Shown here one piece after another: positions 18,216 through 31,619 of a DNA stretch of 64,000 bases. Under the pieces are notes generated by a model. The model had not been told where the DNA came from. It was given only the letters and a program-made list of their open reading frames with translations, and ran no database searches. The stretch covers positions 372,887 through 436,886 of the forward strand of contig VWZW01005402.1 in assembly GCA_013397115.1 (NCBI GenBank), read 5' to 3'. The position numbers and the translations under genes were made by a program. Position 1 is the first letter of the stretch. Each line of letters begins with the position of its first letter. Source of the DNA: Edolisoma coerulescens (taxonomy: Eukaryota; Chordata; Aves; Passeriformes; Campephagidae).

Positions 18216-18700
18216 GCTGTGACGGGCCCCCCACCCTCAGGGGCAGCCCGCAGCCGCCGCCCGCGGGACCCCCGCGGGGCGCCGCGCCCNTGCCGAGAGG
18301 AGGCCGACAGGGGGGACGGGGGTCGGCGGCGCCCGGGCCGGGCTGTCGGCTCCGCCGGGCTCCGCTCCGCCGCTGCCCGCCGCGCTGGTGCAGGGGCGGG
18401 CGGGGNNNNNNNNNNNNNNNNNNNNNNNNNNNNNNNNNNNNNNNNNNNNNNNNNNNNNNNNNNNNNNNNNNNNNNNNNNNNNNNNNNNNNNNNNNNNNNN
18501 NNNNNGGCGGCCGCTGCCCCCGAGAACCGGCGCGGAGCGGAGGGAGGGCGGCGGGAGCCCGGTAACGATCGTTACGGAAGGGCCCTGCGGGGAAGGGGCA
18601 CCGCGGCCTCCTGCCGCAGCCCCGCGGCCAGGGCCGGGCTCCAAACCGCGGTCCCGGCGCGGACTGGGAAAACAGCAGCGGAAAGAACGAGATTGTACTC
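18216..18700 (-). promoter_or_regulatory. CpG island with a gap: likely PPP1R26 promoter
   Basis: This is very GC- and CpG-rich sequence interrupted by 100 Ns (18406-18505, a standard unknown-size gap) and a single N at 18290. It is the only CpG island upstream of the PPP1R26 coding exon, so the non-coding first exon and start probably lie here or in the gap. An AP-1 consensus TGACTCA lies at about 18708. No splice donor can be assigned with confidence. Confidence 0.55.
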
Positions 18701-20200
18701 GACTCTTGACTCAGAACTATGCGCAGGGGCGGGGGGAGATGATGCATCCGCTCCCTTCGGGGTGCAGCGGCGGTGCCAGAGTGGGGGAAACTCAAAATAT
18801 CGGCAGGATGCAACACTTGGCTGTCCCAGGCGCAAAGTGTGGGGGTGCAGAACAAGAACTGAGGTGCAGAGAGCCAAGGCCTCTGCTTTCAGCAGCTGAA
18901 GCGGTCGGCGCTGGGGCTCCTGGAGCTGTTGGGTTGTTGGAGGTTTCACACGGCGAAACAGCGAAGTTTTAGTGCTCTAATTCATCCCTGTTTTGTTGGT
19001 AAGCAGGTTTTCCCCGAGGATACTCTGCCAACCCTGTGTTGTCATCCCTGTGCTTCCAGAGCAGAACCAAGCAGTGGGATGCTTCCTTTCGGGACACCCG
19101 TTTCAACCTGCTCATTCCTAAAACACACAGAGTGAGTCACAGCTCTCAGACTATAAAATCTGCACAAGCATTTCCATTCCTCGTCTCTGGCAAACAAAAA
19201 CCTGGTGCCTCAACCCAAAGTGCTGCCTGCTTTCACTTCGTCAGGGCGTTTTGTTTCCCCGTGGGGCTGGAACACCTGTGGTGCCGCAGAGGAAATCAGC
19301 ATCTTTTGGCTGAGTGTCGTCAAAATCACAGGGGAAATGCTCAGGCTGGGTGATGTCAAGTGGGGAACAGTGGGTACAGAGGGTCCCAGGCTGAAAAAGG
19401 GGTGACTGAGAGTGTTGCACTCTTTTTGTGTTCACTCTGTGGCACCACATCACAAGATATGGGGCTGACATATGGCGAGGAACAGATTTCCACCTGCTTT
19501 TATCCCAGAGATTCTCATTTTGGGGAGCACATGTGCTTCTGTGCCCTTTCCTCATCTCCAGCTTCACATTCTAATCTTTTCCCCCCCACCAAATGAGGTC
19601 TGACCCTGGGAATGTGGGACAGGACCGTATTTCAAACCATCAGACACAGTTACAAACTGGTATTAATTTATCTCCTGCTCTTACAACAGATAAAACAGAG
19701 CCGATAAGACATTTGCCTGTGTGTTCTTGTCCCTGGGATATGTGACGTGCTTTTATGTTCTGATCTGGCTCGCTTGAACGAGACTGCTGAAAACAGCACA
19801 GCCAGCATCTGTGTGCAGGAGGAAACAATGGACTTGCTTTTCTTTCGCTGCAGAATTGCAGCCTGGAGGTGAGGAAACTTTGCTCCGCTCACCATATTCC
19901 TCCCTAATGCCGCGGCAGAGGAAAGAAAGGGCTCTTGTATTCATGTATCCTCCCGGGCCAAGTCAATTTACATCTGAATGCACTTTTAAAATAAAATTAA
20001 AGTCAAAGCCGTGGCCAGAAGCCTGATAAACGTTTTTGTGCACATGCAGTTGCCTGGGAGGGGGGAGGCTGGCTGCTGCCGGAGAGCTCTGCTGTCCCCA
20101 GCCGAGGTGGCGTTTCTGTGCCACTTTGACTTGAAAGAAGAGCAGAGCCTCTCCCCGAGGTCCCATTAGGGGTGATTTGTCTTCCTGATCCCTGCTCTTG
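18701..20200. other. Sequence upstream of PPP1R26
   Basis: No exon, RNA gene or interspersed repeat recognised. The first few hundred bases next to the CpG island may include divergent promoter sequence. Confidence 0.45.
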
Positions 20201-20209
20201 GCGGAAATG

Positions 20210-20545
20210 AGAGCAGTGGTCCCCGTCCACGACAAAGTCACGAGCGCTAATTGGGCCCCTCGTTAGAAGGGCTGGGATGGCAGGGAAACATTCACGTTCC
20301 CAAAATGAAACATCTCCCCGGGCCTCCGGATCTGCTCCTCCTGTTTGCGGGGATAGGTGCTCATTACAGGTGCCTCTGGATACCTTAGAGGCTGAAATCA
20401 CAGCTCAGGTGATGGCTTTTATTATTTTTATTTTTTCAAGCAAGAGAAAGGACAAGATTAAAACCAAATTAGCAGGAATAAAAGGACTCACCGGGCGGAT
20501 TTTGTTGTCAGGTAACCTGTGGCTTCATGGCCAATTAATATTCCT
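20210..20545. promoter_or_regulatory. Candidate conserved enhancer
   Basis: This is non-repetitive sequence that is AT-rich against its GC-rich surroundings, with homeodomain-type sites (GCTAATTGGG, CCAATTAATATT) and a T/A-rich core near 20420. It has no coding potential. Proposed on composition and motif density only. Confidence 0.25.
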
Positions 20546-20559
20546 GCACGGAACTGTGT

Positions 20560-23500
20560 TAAAACACTGCCCATGTCTGCTGTGCTGCTGTTTTTTGGGA
20601 ATATGGGTCACAGCTGATGCTGGCTGAGGGCACAGCCATGTCTAGGGCACGAGGGAAGTTGATAACCTCGGATTCCACAAACCCTTTCCTCTGATGGGGG
20701 CAGTTTTGAATTCCTCAAGCAGCTCTTTAGGTTTTGAGGTGAAACTGATTGGCAACAGCACAATCCTGCTGTGACCATGGAGTTTTTAGGGGAAAAAACA
20801 GTGGAGAAAGGAGATGGATGGAGCCCAATCTGATTTTCCCTGACCCTCAGTGTTTAGGGTCCATTTTTCACATGGCTCCACTGAGCTTCAGGACGCTCAG
20901 TGCTGGCCCTGCTCCAGCATCTCCCTGCCCCGTTCAGCTCCTTCAGTCTGATCTCAGATGATTTATTAGATGGAGAACAACTGGATCATGTAGTAACATG
21001 GCAAATTGAAGAGTTTAGTTGTTATTTAATAAATGCCAAGGAGACTCATGAGGCCTTGAAGTTATAATAGAAAGATCTAATTTAGGGGAAAAAAAAAAAA
21101 AGGGAAGAGAGATGCCTGTGAAAGCTGCCAGGAAGCAGCGCTGGGTATTGAACATTTCTATTTACCCTCTGAATGGAGCAGAGATGGTCTGAGCTTCCTT
21201 TTAGCAGGGCTGGAAGCTGCCCAGGGAAGCAGCACCTGAGGCAGGAGGAGGTTCTTGCCTTGGAAGACATTGCTGTAAATCACCTTTGGTTGACAGACTT
21301 TTTGAAGGAAAGAAACCTTCTCCATGAAGCAAAATAAAGTGTAATTATAGCACAGGGGCAGGTTACAGAATGCATTTAACATTTTTGAGTCAAACCTGGG
21401 GGGCTTCCCGTTCATCACTGACCATTATACAAAGTGCAGCTGAAGGTCTCTGTGGGGCACAGCTCGTTGCTCTGGAAGATGTCCCTTTTCCTTGTTCATT
21501 CCAAGCGTATCTGGGCATAGGAACACGATGTGAAGAACACAATTTAGTGCCAGGAGTTTTAACTGTAACCCTGACCTTCCCTTGCTACTGTGTGGCAGAG
21601 ACCTCTAAAATATCAAAGTAAATGATGGCCCCTCTCTCATATTCTGTACCTGGAACCTTTTAATGCTTTTTGTATGACTCATTCCTATCTAGGTTAAATG
21701 ATAAATATTTCATGTTTACAATCCTGGACATTGCCGTGTAGGCTTTTAAGAGTTTTCTTTACACAAATCCCTCCTTTCTGTCCATCTCCGCGGGCTTTGC
21801 TCCGAGGCAATGCTGTCAGTATTCCCTCAAGAACACTTCCAGCTGGCTCCTGTGCTTGTCACAATTCTGCTTGTGCCCATTAGGTGTCAGACTCTTATCG
21901 GCTCAGTCTCCAGTTCCTGGGATTTTGAGGAGAATATGAGAAGCCAGAGCTGGTGTGGCTTTTCTGGGATGCTCTCTCACCTCTGGGTCTTGCCCAGAAA
22001 GGGCAAACTGGGTGCTGTGGTGCTCACTGGGCCACCAAATGGGGACTCTGTGCTGGCTTTGTCCCAGGTTTTACCAGCTGGGATTCCTCCAGAGCCACTG
22101 CTCATTCTGGGGCTGCAGAATGAGCATCCACAGGCAGCAGCTCCTGCCCCAAACCCGCCGGGTTTTGCAGCACATTTGTGTTTCAGGTCACTTCTCACTG
22201 CCTTCCTGAGGTCAGCTCTTCCCATTGCAGCAGCTCCTCACGCTGCTCTTGGCTCTGCAGGGTCGCTGAGCTGTTGTCAGAGCAGTGACCGACCTCTTCC
22301 CGCCTTGTCCATCATCCTTTTGGGATGAGCAGGTGGAACTGGGTGTTGATGCTCGGTGCCAAGCCCTGGCAGCGCCACGAGTGCAAGGTGCGGGGGCAGC
22401 TCGGGTATTCCCTGCACCTCAGGGCTTGGGAGCACTGCTGAACACACGAGGATTCATCCAGAGACAGAAAGCCAGGCTTTTTTTTTTACTTTTTAATGAA
22501 CCATGTGCAGAGTTTCCCAGAGCAGCACTTTGATTCCAGCCAGGATATAAACACAGGCATTTGGTGCCATGGGCCGAGGTGGCTGGTGATGAAAAGGGGT
22601 CTGTGAGCTTTAAAATGGCCTATTTAAAGGGCAGGATCAAAGATGTACCTTGGGATAGATACCTGCCCTGCTGCATGAAGAAAAGCCAGAGTGAAACAGA
22701 GATGCTGCACTCACTTTGTATTTCAAAAGGAAACTGCTTTGACTTTGTGCTGCAGGTGCTGAGAGCTTTAATGGGGCAGGGGGAGGGAAAGAAAACACAA
22801 CATGCTCCAGCTGCCCTCATTACTGCTCCTCTGACTCTCTGCTGAGGAATCCCAGCACAGCCATGGACGTGTCCACCTGCAGTTACCAGGTCCTGCATTT
22901 ACAGAGTGCTTTTCCTGACCTGCCACTCACCCAGGAGCATCCCTGCAGCCCCCTCTGAAGCAGAGGCTGCCAGATGCCTTCTGTGGAGCAACTCCTGATT
23001 CCCAACAGACCCATCCCGAGCACTCTCCCAGCCCCCATTAGCTCTAAACGGGTGTTTTTAAGAGGCATCTTCAGCTTTTCAGATCACCTTCAAGGAGTGC
23101 TCTATTTTTAGCCTCCGTGGACTCTCTTGGCTGCAAACAAGCGAAACCTCTCTGCGGTGAATTCACAACAGGGCGGCTGGCAGGGGTTCAAAGTCTCTGT
23201 CTGAGGAGCAGCACGATGGAAATGAGTTGTTCCTGAGGTCCCTGTGGAGCAGGCTGAGCCCACGGAGCCACCATGGGATGCTGCCTGTCCAGTCCCACCA
23301 GGGCCAGGGTGCACAGCCTCATCCAGCGACGCCTTTGCCGTTGCCAAGTGCTCTTTGCACAAGCGGCTTTGATTAAGGATTTGCAAACAGCTCCTGTTTG
23401 GTTCAGTGCTTCAAACACTTCCTTAAATAAGTTTTGGATCAAGCCAGAGATCACTGCTGTTTTGAATTTTCATCAGACTGAAAAAACACGCTGAACTGGG

Positions 23501-26390
23501 GGGTTTGTGCAATGCTTGGGCTTGGGTTCTTCTCCAGCAAAGCAGCACTGAATGAATCGCCCTCAGCAGAGCAGCCGTGCAGAGCCAAAGCCTCCCCGCT
23601 GCTCTGCAAGGTGAGGGGCCCTCCCAGGAGCAGTTCCAGGCTGGTTGGAGCAGTGCTTGGAAAGCAGGCTGATGGTTATTTGAAGTATTTCTTTTCCCCC
23701 AGGCTTCATCCTGCTCTCCCAGTGAGCCAAAGGCACCTCCCAGTGCCCCAGCCCTGAGGGGTGGAGAGCAGGAGCTCTGAGCACCCCAACTTTGTGCGAG
23801 GTGCATCTGCTCACACTCCACGAGTCCTCCTGCTTGTCATGGGTCTTTTAGGGCCACATCATGGCCAGCAATGGGAATTTTGGGCTAAGTGCAGTGTCAG
23901 ATTCACCCTCCCATCCTGCAAAGCAGTCAGTGATGGAGAAATGTTGACTGGGCACTGCAAATGCCTTGAGTACAACAGATCCATAAGAGCTTTGGAGACA
24001 GAGCAGGAGATCAAATCCTGTCCTAGTAAGCATTAAGAAAAACGTGGGATGCTTTCTCCCGGATAGGGCTTGTGCTGCTGGCATTGATGGTCCTTTTAAA
24101 ATGTTTCCTCATCCTGATCTTGAATCCCCTGGCAGTGGTCTGGGCTCTTTGTAGAATGACCCAAACCCCCTCTGATCCTTCCAGCACCCCACTGAGAAGC
24201 TGAGAAGACAGTGTGGGGCTACAAACCTTCACCCAAAATGTGGCTCAACAACACAAATTCCTGGCACTGCCCGACTGGCCAGGAAGAATCAGAACGGAAA
24301 AAAAAGCCCATTCCTATTTCCTGAGATGCTTTTCATTTTGCTTTCTCCTCTCTGCATCCCACACTGTGCAGGACGAGGGCTGGATCTGACCCTTGGCCAG
24401 GCTTCCCTGCCTGCTTCCCAGCTTGGCTGGGGCTCAGCAAAGCCACGGGCGGGGAGGGGAAGGTGCGGAGGCAGCACCTCGGGCTGTGTGTGCCTGCGTG
24501 GGACGGGAAAGCCGGAGCAGCTTGAGCCGTACGTGCCGGGAGGAAGGAACCGGCTGCGAGGAGCTGGTGGGAGAAGGAGGAGGAGGAGGAGAAAACTGGG
24601 TGTCAGCAAACGAGGCAGATTGAGAGCTGAGACGTGTTAGTGGTTGTGTTTGGGATATGATCAACGCTCCCTTGTGACTAGCACAGTCGGCAGGGGCCCG
24701 AGTGGTGCGAATAGAAAATATGGAATCAGTGGGAATGGAGCTCCTCCATCCCCTGGCGCTGCGTGAGGCTGCAGGGGAGGGTGAGGCCCTCACATGCCTT
24801 GCAAATCCAAGCATGGGCTCATCCAGCTGCCACAGGGCAGGAGGTGGGTGAGCTGGTGGGTGGCACAGGGAGCCGGGCCATCCGTGGGTGCTGCCAGCAC
24901 AGCCCAGCCCATGGAATGCAGCCTCCTTTTCCTTTGGATACCTGTGGGTATGGCCCTGAGGGTTTGGTCCCCAAAATCTCTGTCTGGAGACATCTCCACC
25001 ATGAGGAATCAGAAACCTGCCACTTGTTTGGATGCTGGGCAGGGGCTTGGCCTCAGCACCCTGGGGAAGGGGGAGCTGGGAGCACAGGGTGTCAAGGGGG
25101 GGCTTTTCCTCACCCCTTGAATCTCTTGTGGCAATTCAGGAGTGTCACTGGCACATCTGTTCAGAGGGAGAGCAGTAATACGGGTCCAGCTGAGCGACGA
25201 AATTGCTTTCAGGGCTGTTGATTCCCAGCTCGGGGGTGTGTGGTCAGCCTGACTGCAGACTGGGGATTTTTAATTTTGTTTTTTCCTCTCTCCTTTGCCC
25301 TGTTCCTTGCAGCCAGCAGAGATCAGTCACACGTAAAGCGGGCAGAGACAAGATCTGTGACTCCTATCCCCGCTGTTGCCATGCTCTGGGATAGATGAGC
25401 CAACTGGGCTCATTCGTGAGACCCTGAAATCACTCACACAGCGCCTCGGTGAAGGATTTGCAGCTCAGTTACGACCAGGCTGCCCTGATCACCCTTTTCC
25501 TGTAGCCCCTGTGCCTGCTGGGTGTGGGCTCTGCTCGGGCCCGTTTCTCCTCTAGATGGTGCAGCTGCCTTTGGGCACCACCGAGGCGCTGCCAGACCCC
25601 AGCCCTGCGGCAGAACCGGGGGTGCAGCCAGCTCTGGGCTCTCCCCGTGGCCCCTTCCCAGCATCTTGGCAGGATGGGACAGAGCCGAGGGACAGAGCCC
25701 GCCCCGTGTCACCTGCCCGAGGCTCTGTGCCAGGTGCCCGTGGAGCAGCATGGCTCTGCCAGCCGCGGGCACCGTGGCACTGAGGGGATGAGAAATCCGT
25801 CTCCTGCTATTCCCGGCCTCTCTGTCCTTGGCAGAGCACGTCCTGGCAGTGCCCGCGGGAGATGCTGGCAGCGCGCAGCGGAAGGCGGAGGAGAGGGGAC
25901 AGCTCTCGGGGGTGACCCCGTGCCTTGCGGCAATCCGGCGGGTTCCGTTCACGCCGGGCACAGCCCGGGCGGGCCGGAGGAGCCGAAATGCCACTGTTGT
26001 CTCCTGTTCGAGCCCCCGGCCGCCTGCCATGCCCTGACTCATCCCCAGGACGGGAGGGATGCGGCTGCCAAAGCGGCGGGGCTGGCCAGGACAGCTCGGG
26101 TACGCACAGAACCTCAGCTCCCACCTGCAGCTCAGCCTCTCCGCCCACCCCTGGCAGCCAGGAGGACACACACCGGGATGCTTTTCTCCTCCAGGACCTG
26201 TTCCCTGTGGGAGCCATCTCCTCGCTGCAGAGGGACATTTATGGCTTAGGGATTGCGTCAGGGCAGAGCGAGCTCGGCTGGGTTTGGCAGCCCCCCTGAG
26301 CCAGAAGGACATCACGGAGCCAGGCGGGTTGGATTTGGGATCCTGCAGACAGGGGAATCCTGGGCAGCTCTGCCTGCCGTACTCCCCACT
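20560..26390. other. Intergenic block, no gene recognised
   Basis: Mostly unique, moderately GC-rich sequence. It includes a G/A-rich run near 24570-24595 and a CpG-enriched patch at about 25.5-26.1 kb that produces overlapping long open frames on both strands (up to 293 codons). These have no recognisable domain and look like GC-driven artefacts. No CR1 or LTR identified. Confidence 0.45.
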
Positions 26391-26399
26391 TGTTTAGCC

Positions 26400-26530
26400 T
26401 AAACCCGAATAAATGCGAGCCTAATGATCTGAGCGAGACAATAGGAGACGTTCCAGCACAAAGAAAGCTTTCCTCCTATTAAGCTTTGCTGGCAAGCTTT
26501 AGAGCCTGTATTTTAAATAAATGTTATGGG
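26400..26530. promoter_or_regulatory. Candidate conserved enhancer
   Basis: This short AT-rich block has repeated AAGCTTT-type words and CTATTAAGC, between GC-rich flanks. It is non-coding. Called on composition alone. Confidence 0.2.
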
Positions 26531-27019
26531 TGCATTTAAAAACACACCATATGTTCTCCCGCAGATCTTTCTGGGAGCTGCCGCGGCGTGGCTCTGACTG
26601 GATCCCCTCCTCCCGGTGCCAGGCTGGGTTTTGCTGCCCATGGAAGCAGGACCAGAGCCCTGTGCCCTCGTGAAGAACCCACACGAGGAACTCCTCACGC
26701 CCCACACCACGAATTTCTGGAAGTCTCCGCTGTGAGCACGAGTTGCAAGAGAAACTCTCATTTTTGTTGGACAGCTGATTCATTTGCTGCTGACCTGCCC
26801 TGCGTCCCTGCCACGATCCCCACCACTCTTCCAGCTGCAGCATCAGCCTGTTTTTCGCCGAGCAGCCCCGAACCCGGCGGCAGCAGGCTCTGGGATGGCT
26901 CAGTTCCCCCCGACCGCTGTAGGTGGCACTCCGGCCCCGCCGCCCGCCCGGCTGCCGGCGCTGCGCTGGTGCTGGCAGCGAGTCAGGGGATGAGCTCTAA
27001 GTTTACAGCAGATTTTCCC

Positions 27020-27990
27020 TTCTGACAGATTACTGCTTCATTTGTAAGAGGAGAACTTCTCATTAAGTACATTTTTGACATTTTGTTGAGAGGGGGGGGA
27101 AAAAGAAAATAAAACCCTCGTGTAGCCGAGCGTGCTGGAGTGTGAGCGTGGCTCCGGCTGCGCAGGTTTGGGGGCTGGGGTTGAGTTTATTTTATTTTTG
27201 CTTTGGCACCGAGGTCTCTTTTCATAATTATTCACTTCTGAGCACAATTGCTGCGGGTGGGGGACAGGCACATCCTAAAGAGAACCCAGCTGAAAAGCCA
27301 GGAGGGCTCGGAGGTGGCAGCTCCCTGTTCCGGCAGCGCAGGGATTTCAGTGCTAATCCAATAAGGTTTGGTTCGAGTGCGTTTTCAAGGCAAACCCAAA
27401 TCTAACGGTTCTTATCACTGCTCTGGGCACTGTGGGGCTGCCTGGCCATGCCAGGCTTTGGCTGCACTCAGGGCTTGGGGTCCCTGGTTCTGCCAGGGAC
27501 CTGTGGCTGCATATTGGGGACCTGGGGACATCCCCGGAGGGACCCAGTTTGCCTTGGGCAAAGCTCTGCTCTCGCCAGGTTCCCTTTGCAGCATGCCCTA
27601 AAGGACAGAACAACAACTAATTTTAGTGTTAATTATGCAAATCAGCCTTGATGGAAACTCAGGAGTGAGGTTATAATCACTCTCTTTTTTTTTTCCTCGG
27701 TGTGGAATAGCCCTTTTGGAAAATCCTTCTTCTTGCAGAGCCACAAACGTTTTTTCTTCCTGGGTTTCTTTCAAGTGAAGAAAATGCTGAGCGAGGCTGT
27801 TGCCATAAGCTCCCAGGACATTTTCATTGATCCAAATCAAAGAGCAAGCATCAAAAAGCACCGTGTGACGTTACGGAGGCATTTTAATTATGAAAAGTGT
27901 TGCAAGCAGCTTAAAGAAAGCGAGTGCCTCACGAGAGGAAAAGCATTTCACTTCTTTTCCCTCAGAAAACACTTTTTCTCATTATCCGAG
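27020..27990. promoter_or_regulatory. Candidate regulatory block with octamer motif
   Basis: This AT-rich unique segment contains TTAATTATGCAAATCA (octamer plus homeodomain site) near 27630 and TTTTAATTATG near 27880. A 99-codon open frame at 27700-27996 crosses it, but starts without good context and has no known domain. More likely a non-coding element than a gene. Confidence 0.25.
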
Positions 27991-27999
27991 TGCTGAAAC

Positions 28000-30900
28000 C
28001 GTTCCCTCCTCAGGGGCAAGGACCACGCTGGCCTTTCCCAGCTCACGCTGAGCACAACAGCGTCAACAAAATTGTGTTGGAGTGCCCCGAAATTTTTCTC
28101 TCCTGCATTAATTGCCACTCGAGCCCTGACTCTTCCCACCCCCTGTGCACACACAGCTACAAACTGCCTTGCTGCTGCTGCTGCTTTGCCACCCCGGTGA
28201 GGCCCAGTGCTCCTGCAAAAATCCCTGCTCGTCTTTAGGTGTTTTCTTCAAGAAACACTTTTGAATCAGCTTTGAAAAGCATTTGGAAACCTGGTTTTCC
28301 TTATAGCAACAGCTGTGGATGGAGATACCCTGTTCCTCTCGCTGTTCCCTCCCTGTCTGCCTTTCAAAGCTGGGATAATCCCTCAGCTGCTGCTGGTTCA
28401 GACCCTTCCCTTCCCTCTGCTGGACCCTGGGGACGTGGCCTGGGTGGTGACACGGGCTGGAGGTGCAGCCCCAAGTGGCAACGGGCTCAGGGCTGGGATC
28501 CTCTCCAGGTGATCCAGCTCTCCCTGGCACTGCCCGGTTGTGGCTCCCCTGTCTCAGAGGCTGCTGGCTCTGGGCAGAGATCAGATCTTTGTCCCCTGGG
28601 GAGTGACACTGCTGCCTGAGAAAATGAGATTACGATGTCTTTTATCCCTGACAGCTCCAAGTGCTGCCCCTCCTTGTTTTGGTAGACAGACACAATCCTA
28701 TTGATGCTTCTCCCTGCGAGATGATCTTAGGGCCGAGGGCTAAAAACACCCACGAGGAGCTGCTTTAAGACCTGGTCACCCCCAGGCCATCACTGCAGAC
28801 ATGAGGGGGGGACAAAAAGGACCTGTTTGCCCCTGCCAAGGAGAAACTCGGGAGACTCAAGCATGGCTGTTACACCCCGAGAGAGGCTGAGTGGGCCCAG
28901 GGAAGGGTGTCAGGGTTTCTCTGGCGAGGGAGGGATGCGCTCAGCTCCCGGCAGATGGTACTCCCGTCTCCCTGCACTTGATGGGATGGTGGGAGAAGTT
29001 ATTATGAAAGACTGCTGTGACATTCACAGCACAGATCTGCCAACTGGTGTCTCGGGGAGATGGAGGGAGCACATTGCCGTGCTGCATAAATTGGTGCAGA
29101 GATATATCTGGCGCTGTGCTTCGTGGCAGGGTGGGAAGGAGCCTTCTGCTGGCAGGGGAATGGGGTGCCCAGCCAGAGCCCTGCTCAGGGCTGGCACTGA
29201 GACCACACAGAGGCACTTGGTGTTCCTGTGGGTGCCTTTTTGCCACGGGGATGTTCGTAACTTCTAAAAACTGGTCCTTCTGTGACAGTGTCTCAGAGCA
29301 ATGCAGTGCCCCCCTCCCAGTGTCCTCTCCCAGTGTCCCCCGCAGTTTTCAGACTGTCCCAGTTGTGGCTGAAGGTCCTGTGGAGCCACATGGACTCTCC
29401 ATCCTGTGGGCCCATCCTGGAGGAGCAAGGGCTGCCTGTCCCTCACCACCTGCCCTGCAAGCTGGGTCAGAAGGGAGCTGTGCTCTTGCTTCCTCTGCGT
29501 CCTGCAGTTGTCATTTCTGCTTCTTGGACAGAAAGCAAAACAAAACTCAGACAATCCCAGCCCCAGCTCAGATTTAGGTGGGGTTTATTTCCCTGCTTGT
29601 TCCATCTCTTTGCTTTTGGGGTCAGTTCCCTTCCACAGCTGGGACACCAGAGCAGAAGCCCCACAACAACCCTCCTTTTTATTGTGCTTGCTACTTGTTA
29701 ATTATTTCATTAACTCCCTCTGCATCTTCACAAGGGTTTTAATTTTCCATGGCAACTGCATCCACGAGATCTCCACCCTCAGGAACCCACGCTGTGGGGT
29801 GCTGGGGGGCTGCAAGCACCCAAACCCGCCATCCTACAAATAAAAGCGGGCACCAGCAAGTCCTGCCCTCGGGGGAACTTTTCCCCACTGGCACAGCAGC
29901 AGCGGGAGGATCCATCCCCGAGCTGCCTGTGGGCTCTGGGGGCTCTGGGGGCTCTTTTGGGTAGGGCTGCTCCCAGCTGAACGGGAGCCTTCCCCGTGGT
30001 GTCTCTCGGCAGCTGGGAAGCACCAGCCCGGGAGGAGGAACTCAGCCTGTTCGCACAAACAGCCAACAAAAACGAACGCCCACCGGGATGACTTTCATAC
30101 CTACAAATTATCTCTGCCGAGGAGCTGCGATTAAACAAACCCTGCCACCGCCACAGCAGGGGAACAGCAGGGAAACCTGAGCAGCTCCCACCCCTCGGTG
30201 CCTCCTGTCCCTGTGCTTGTCCCTGGGCAGCTCCCCTGTACCCAAACTCTTCGTTCCTCCTCCAGGAGGGTGCTGCTGACCCCCCCCAAGCACAGCAAGG
30301 GGGGCTGTGCATGCTTTTGGGCTGGTGTGGGGCTGTGTTTAATGCTCCAGGGGGTTTTCTGAGGGGGATTGGGAAGGAATTGATCCTGCAGGTTGTAATT
30401 TCCTAAATCTACAGCCATAAAGTGTGATGTGAAAGGGCTCAGTCCTGCCCTCGCTGGCTTGAGGAAGAGACGGAGAAGAAATAACTCAGCACCTGCAACT
30501 GGAGCTGATTTCTAACCCAGTTTTCTATCCCAGCAGGAAAATCCCAGTTTCTGGCCATTCACTGACGTCTCCTGAGTGGTGGCTCCCACTGTCCCAGGGT
30601 ACCCAAAATAGCTCCCTGCTCCAAAACCCCAGAGGAGGAGATAGGGATGGGGCTCCCAGTGGAGGGGCTGGGGGAGCTCAGGGGACTCTGTGGGGTGGGA
30701 TGTGAGCCTGGCTCCCTTGGGCTGCCCAGTCTGGTGAGACAGAACCCCCCAAACTTCCTCTCTCCTTTTGATGGATCCTTTCCTCCCTCCTCAAACAACT
30801 GCAGTGTTAGAGACCCCCAGACACCCTAAATCAGCTCAGGGGGATGCTGGAGCAGAGGCAAACTCTCCCAAGGGCATTGCAGGGAAAGGGGAATTTGGGT

Positions 30901-31380
30901 CCAAACTCGTTGCAGGCTTTTAGGAAGGAATAATTAGCTCCCTGTTTTTCACTAGGAGCTTCTCCTCCTCGCTGTCCTCTTGTGCCAGGACAATGTGTCA
31001 TCACCAGAAGATGCAGCAGCATTTCCATGACATGAAAAAATAAAATAGCTGCTATTCATCAGCAGGCTTGGTGCTAATAACCCGTGCTCTTTAAAGTGGG
31101 AGCACGGCCGGGGCTCTTCCCGCTTCCAGCTTGTGGGATAAAGGATCCCTGTGCAATCCTATAATAACCTCTTTCATCTGACGCCCTCAAAGTGCTTTTG
31201 GACATGAATTAATTAGGCCTCACAACACCCTCTTGGAGCTCCAGCTCACCTGAGGGTTTTCAGCGTGCGTTCAAACAATTCAGCCCATCTTTGTGGCGCC
31301 GTTTTTCGGCTGCCCAAGGGTCACGCCCAGCTGGGGGGTGGGCGATTATTTCTGGGAATCCTGGCAGGGCTGGGATGCCC
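28000..31380. other. Intergenic block, no gene recognised
   Basis: No supportable exon. Holds short AT-rich islands near 28990-29110 and 29690-29760 that resemble conserved non-coding sequence, and a small gggctctgg triplication at about 29933. Several open frames of 100-190 codons overlap each other on both strands and show no domain. Confidence 0.45.
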
Positions 31381-31387
31381 TCAGGGT

Positions 31388-31610
31388 TAATCATGGAATC
31401 ATGGAATGGTTTGGGTTGGGAGGGACCTTAAAATTCACCCCATCCCACCCCTGCCATGGGCAGGGACACTTCCTGCTATCCCAGGGTGCTCCAAGCCCGT
31501 CCAACCTGGCCTCGGACACTTCCCGGGATGGGGCAGCCACAGCTTCCCCGGGCAACCTCACAGGGAAGGATTTCTCCCCAAAATCCCATCTCAACCTACT
31601 CTTTTTGATG
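31388..31610 (-). mobile_element. CR1 LINE 3' end
   Basis: This CR1 fragment lies in reverse orientation. Reading the plus strand it opens with 'aatggtttgggttgggaggg', then 'ccatgggcagggacacttcc', 'gtccaacctggcctcggac' and 'gatggggcagccacagcttc', the reverse complement of the avian CR1 3' UTR. Confidence 0.9.
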
Positions 31611-31619
31611 GACTGGGCA

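Noticed and set aside
25434..26315. 293-codon minus frame and overlapping 241-codon plus frame
   Set aside because: CpG-enriched, few chances for stops; both strands equally open, no domain, no splice sites or start context.
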